From the NCBI GenBank assembly GCA_030428025.1, contig JAUIBJ010000284.1:1-5497 (forward strand): a stretch of DNA of 5,497 bases. Direction: 5' to 3'. The position numbers and the translations under genes were made by a program. Below are positions 5,474 through 5,497 of this stretch, piece by piece. The number at the start of each line of letters is the position of its first letter. The stretch's first letter is position 1. The notes beneath the pieces were generated by a model. That model saw nothing but the letters and a program-made list of their open reading frames with translations, searched no databases and had not been told where the DNA came from. Origin of the DNA: Alphaproteobacteria bacterium (GTDB lineage: Bacteria > Pseudomonadota > Alphaproteobacteria > Rhodobacterales > Rhodobacteraceae).

Positions 5474-5497
5474 GTCGGTCGTATTGCCGCAGGCGAT

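Noticed and set aside
5474..5497. A possible gene entering from the right edge
   Set aside because: The last 24 bases show neither a start with a ribosome binding site nor a minus-strand stop codon, so nothing can be claimed.

Overview
This 5.5 kb window is GC-rich chromosomal DNA and reads as an alphaproteobacterium, most likely Rhodobacteraceae (Rhodobacter/Paracoccus/Roseobacter relatives). The evidence is the strong G/C bias at third codon positions, a DUF2125-type exported protein, a pmbA gene followed directly by an inositol-monophosphatase-family gene, and a GC-rich hairpin element at the right end of a kind I recall from Rhodobacteraceae intergenic DNA (from memory, not searched). All five genes appear intact, and there is no sign of a mobile element, phage, CRISPR array or RNA gene.

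Layout. Positions 25-1394 hold a two-gene minus-strand unit. A classical short-chain dehydrogenase/reductase (SDR) comes first and overlaps, by ATGA, a short enoyl-CoA hydratase/isomerase-like (crotonase-fold) protein that lacks both canonical catalytic glutamates. A 116-base divergent spacer (1395-1510) separates this unit from a plus-strand monocistron (1511-3049), which encodes a 512-residue exported DUF2125 protein without cysteine or histidine and ends at a strong intrinsic terminator (3074-3102). A second plus-strand unit follows: pmbA/tldE (3185-4531), the non-catalytic partner of the TldD metalloprotease, then a CysQ/IMPase-type phosphatase (4518-5294) that begins at a TTG codon inside the end of pmbA. 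The last 203 bases hold no gene but contain several consecutive inverted repeats.

How the genes work together. The SDR and crotonase-like protein are probably translationally coupled and may act on a common acyl or hydroxyacyl substrate, but nothing here names the pathway. PmbA should act with a TldD encoded elsewhere. The adjacent phosphatase acts on a small phosphorylated metabolite, possibly 3'-phosphoadenosine 5'-phosphate (PAP), and the link between the two looks like conserved gene order rather than an obvious shared reaction. I see no clearly new multi-gene system. The points most worth a second look are the crotonase homologue without catalytic glutamates, the Cys/His-free DUF2125 protein, and the structured 3' region after the phosphatase gene.
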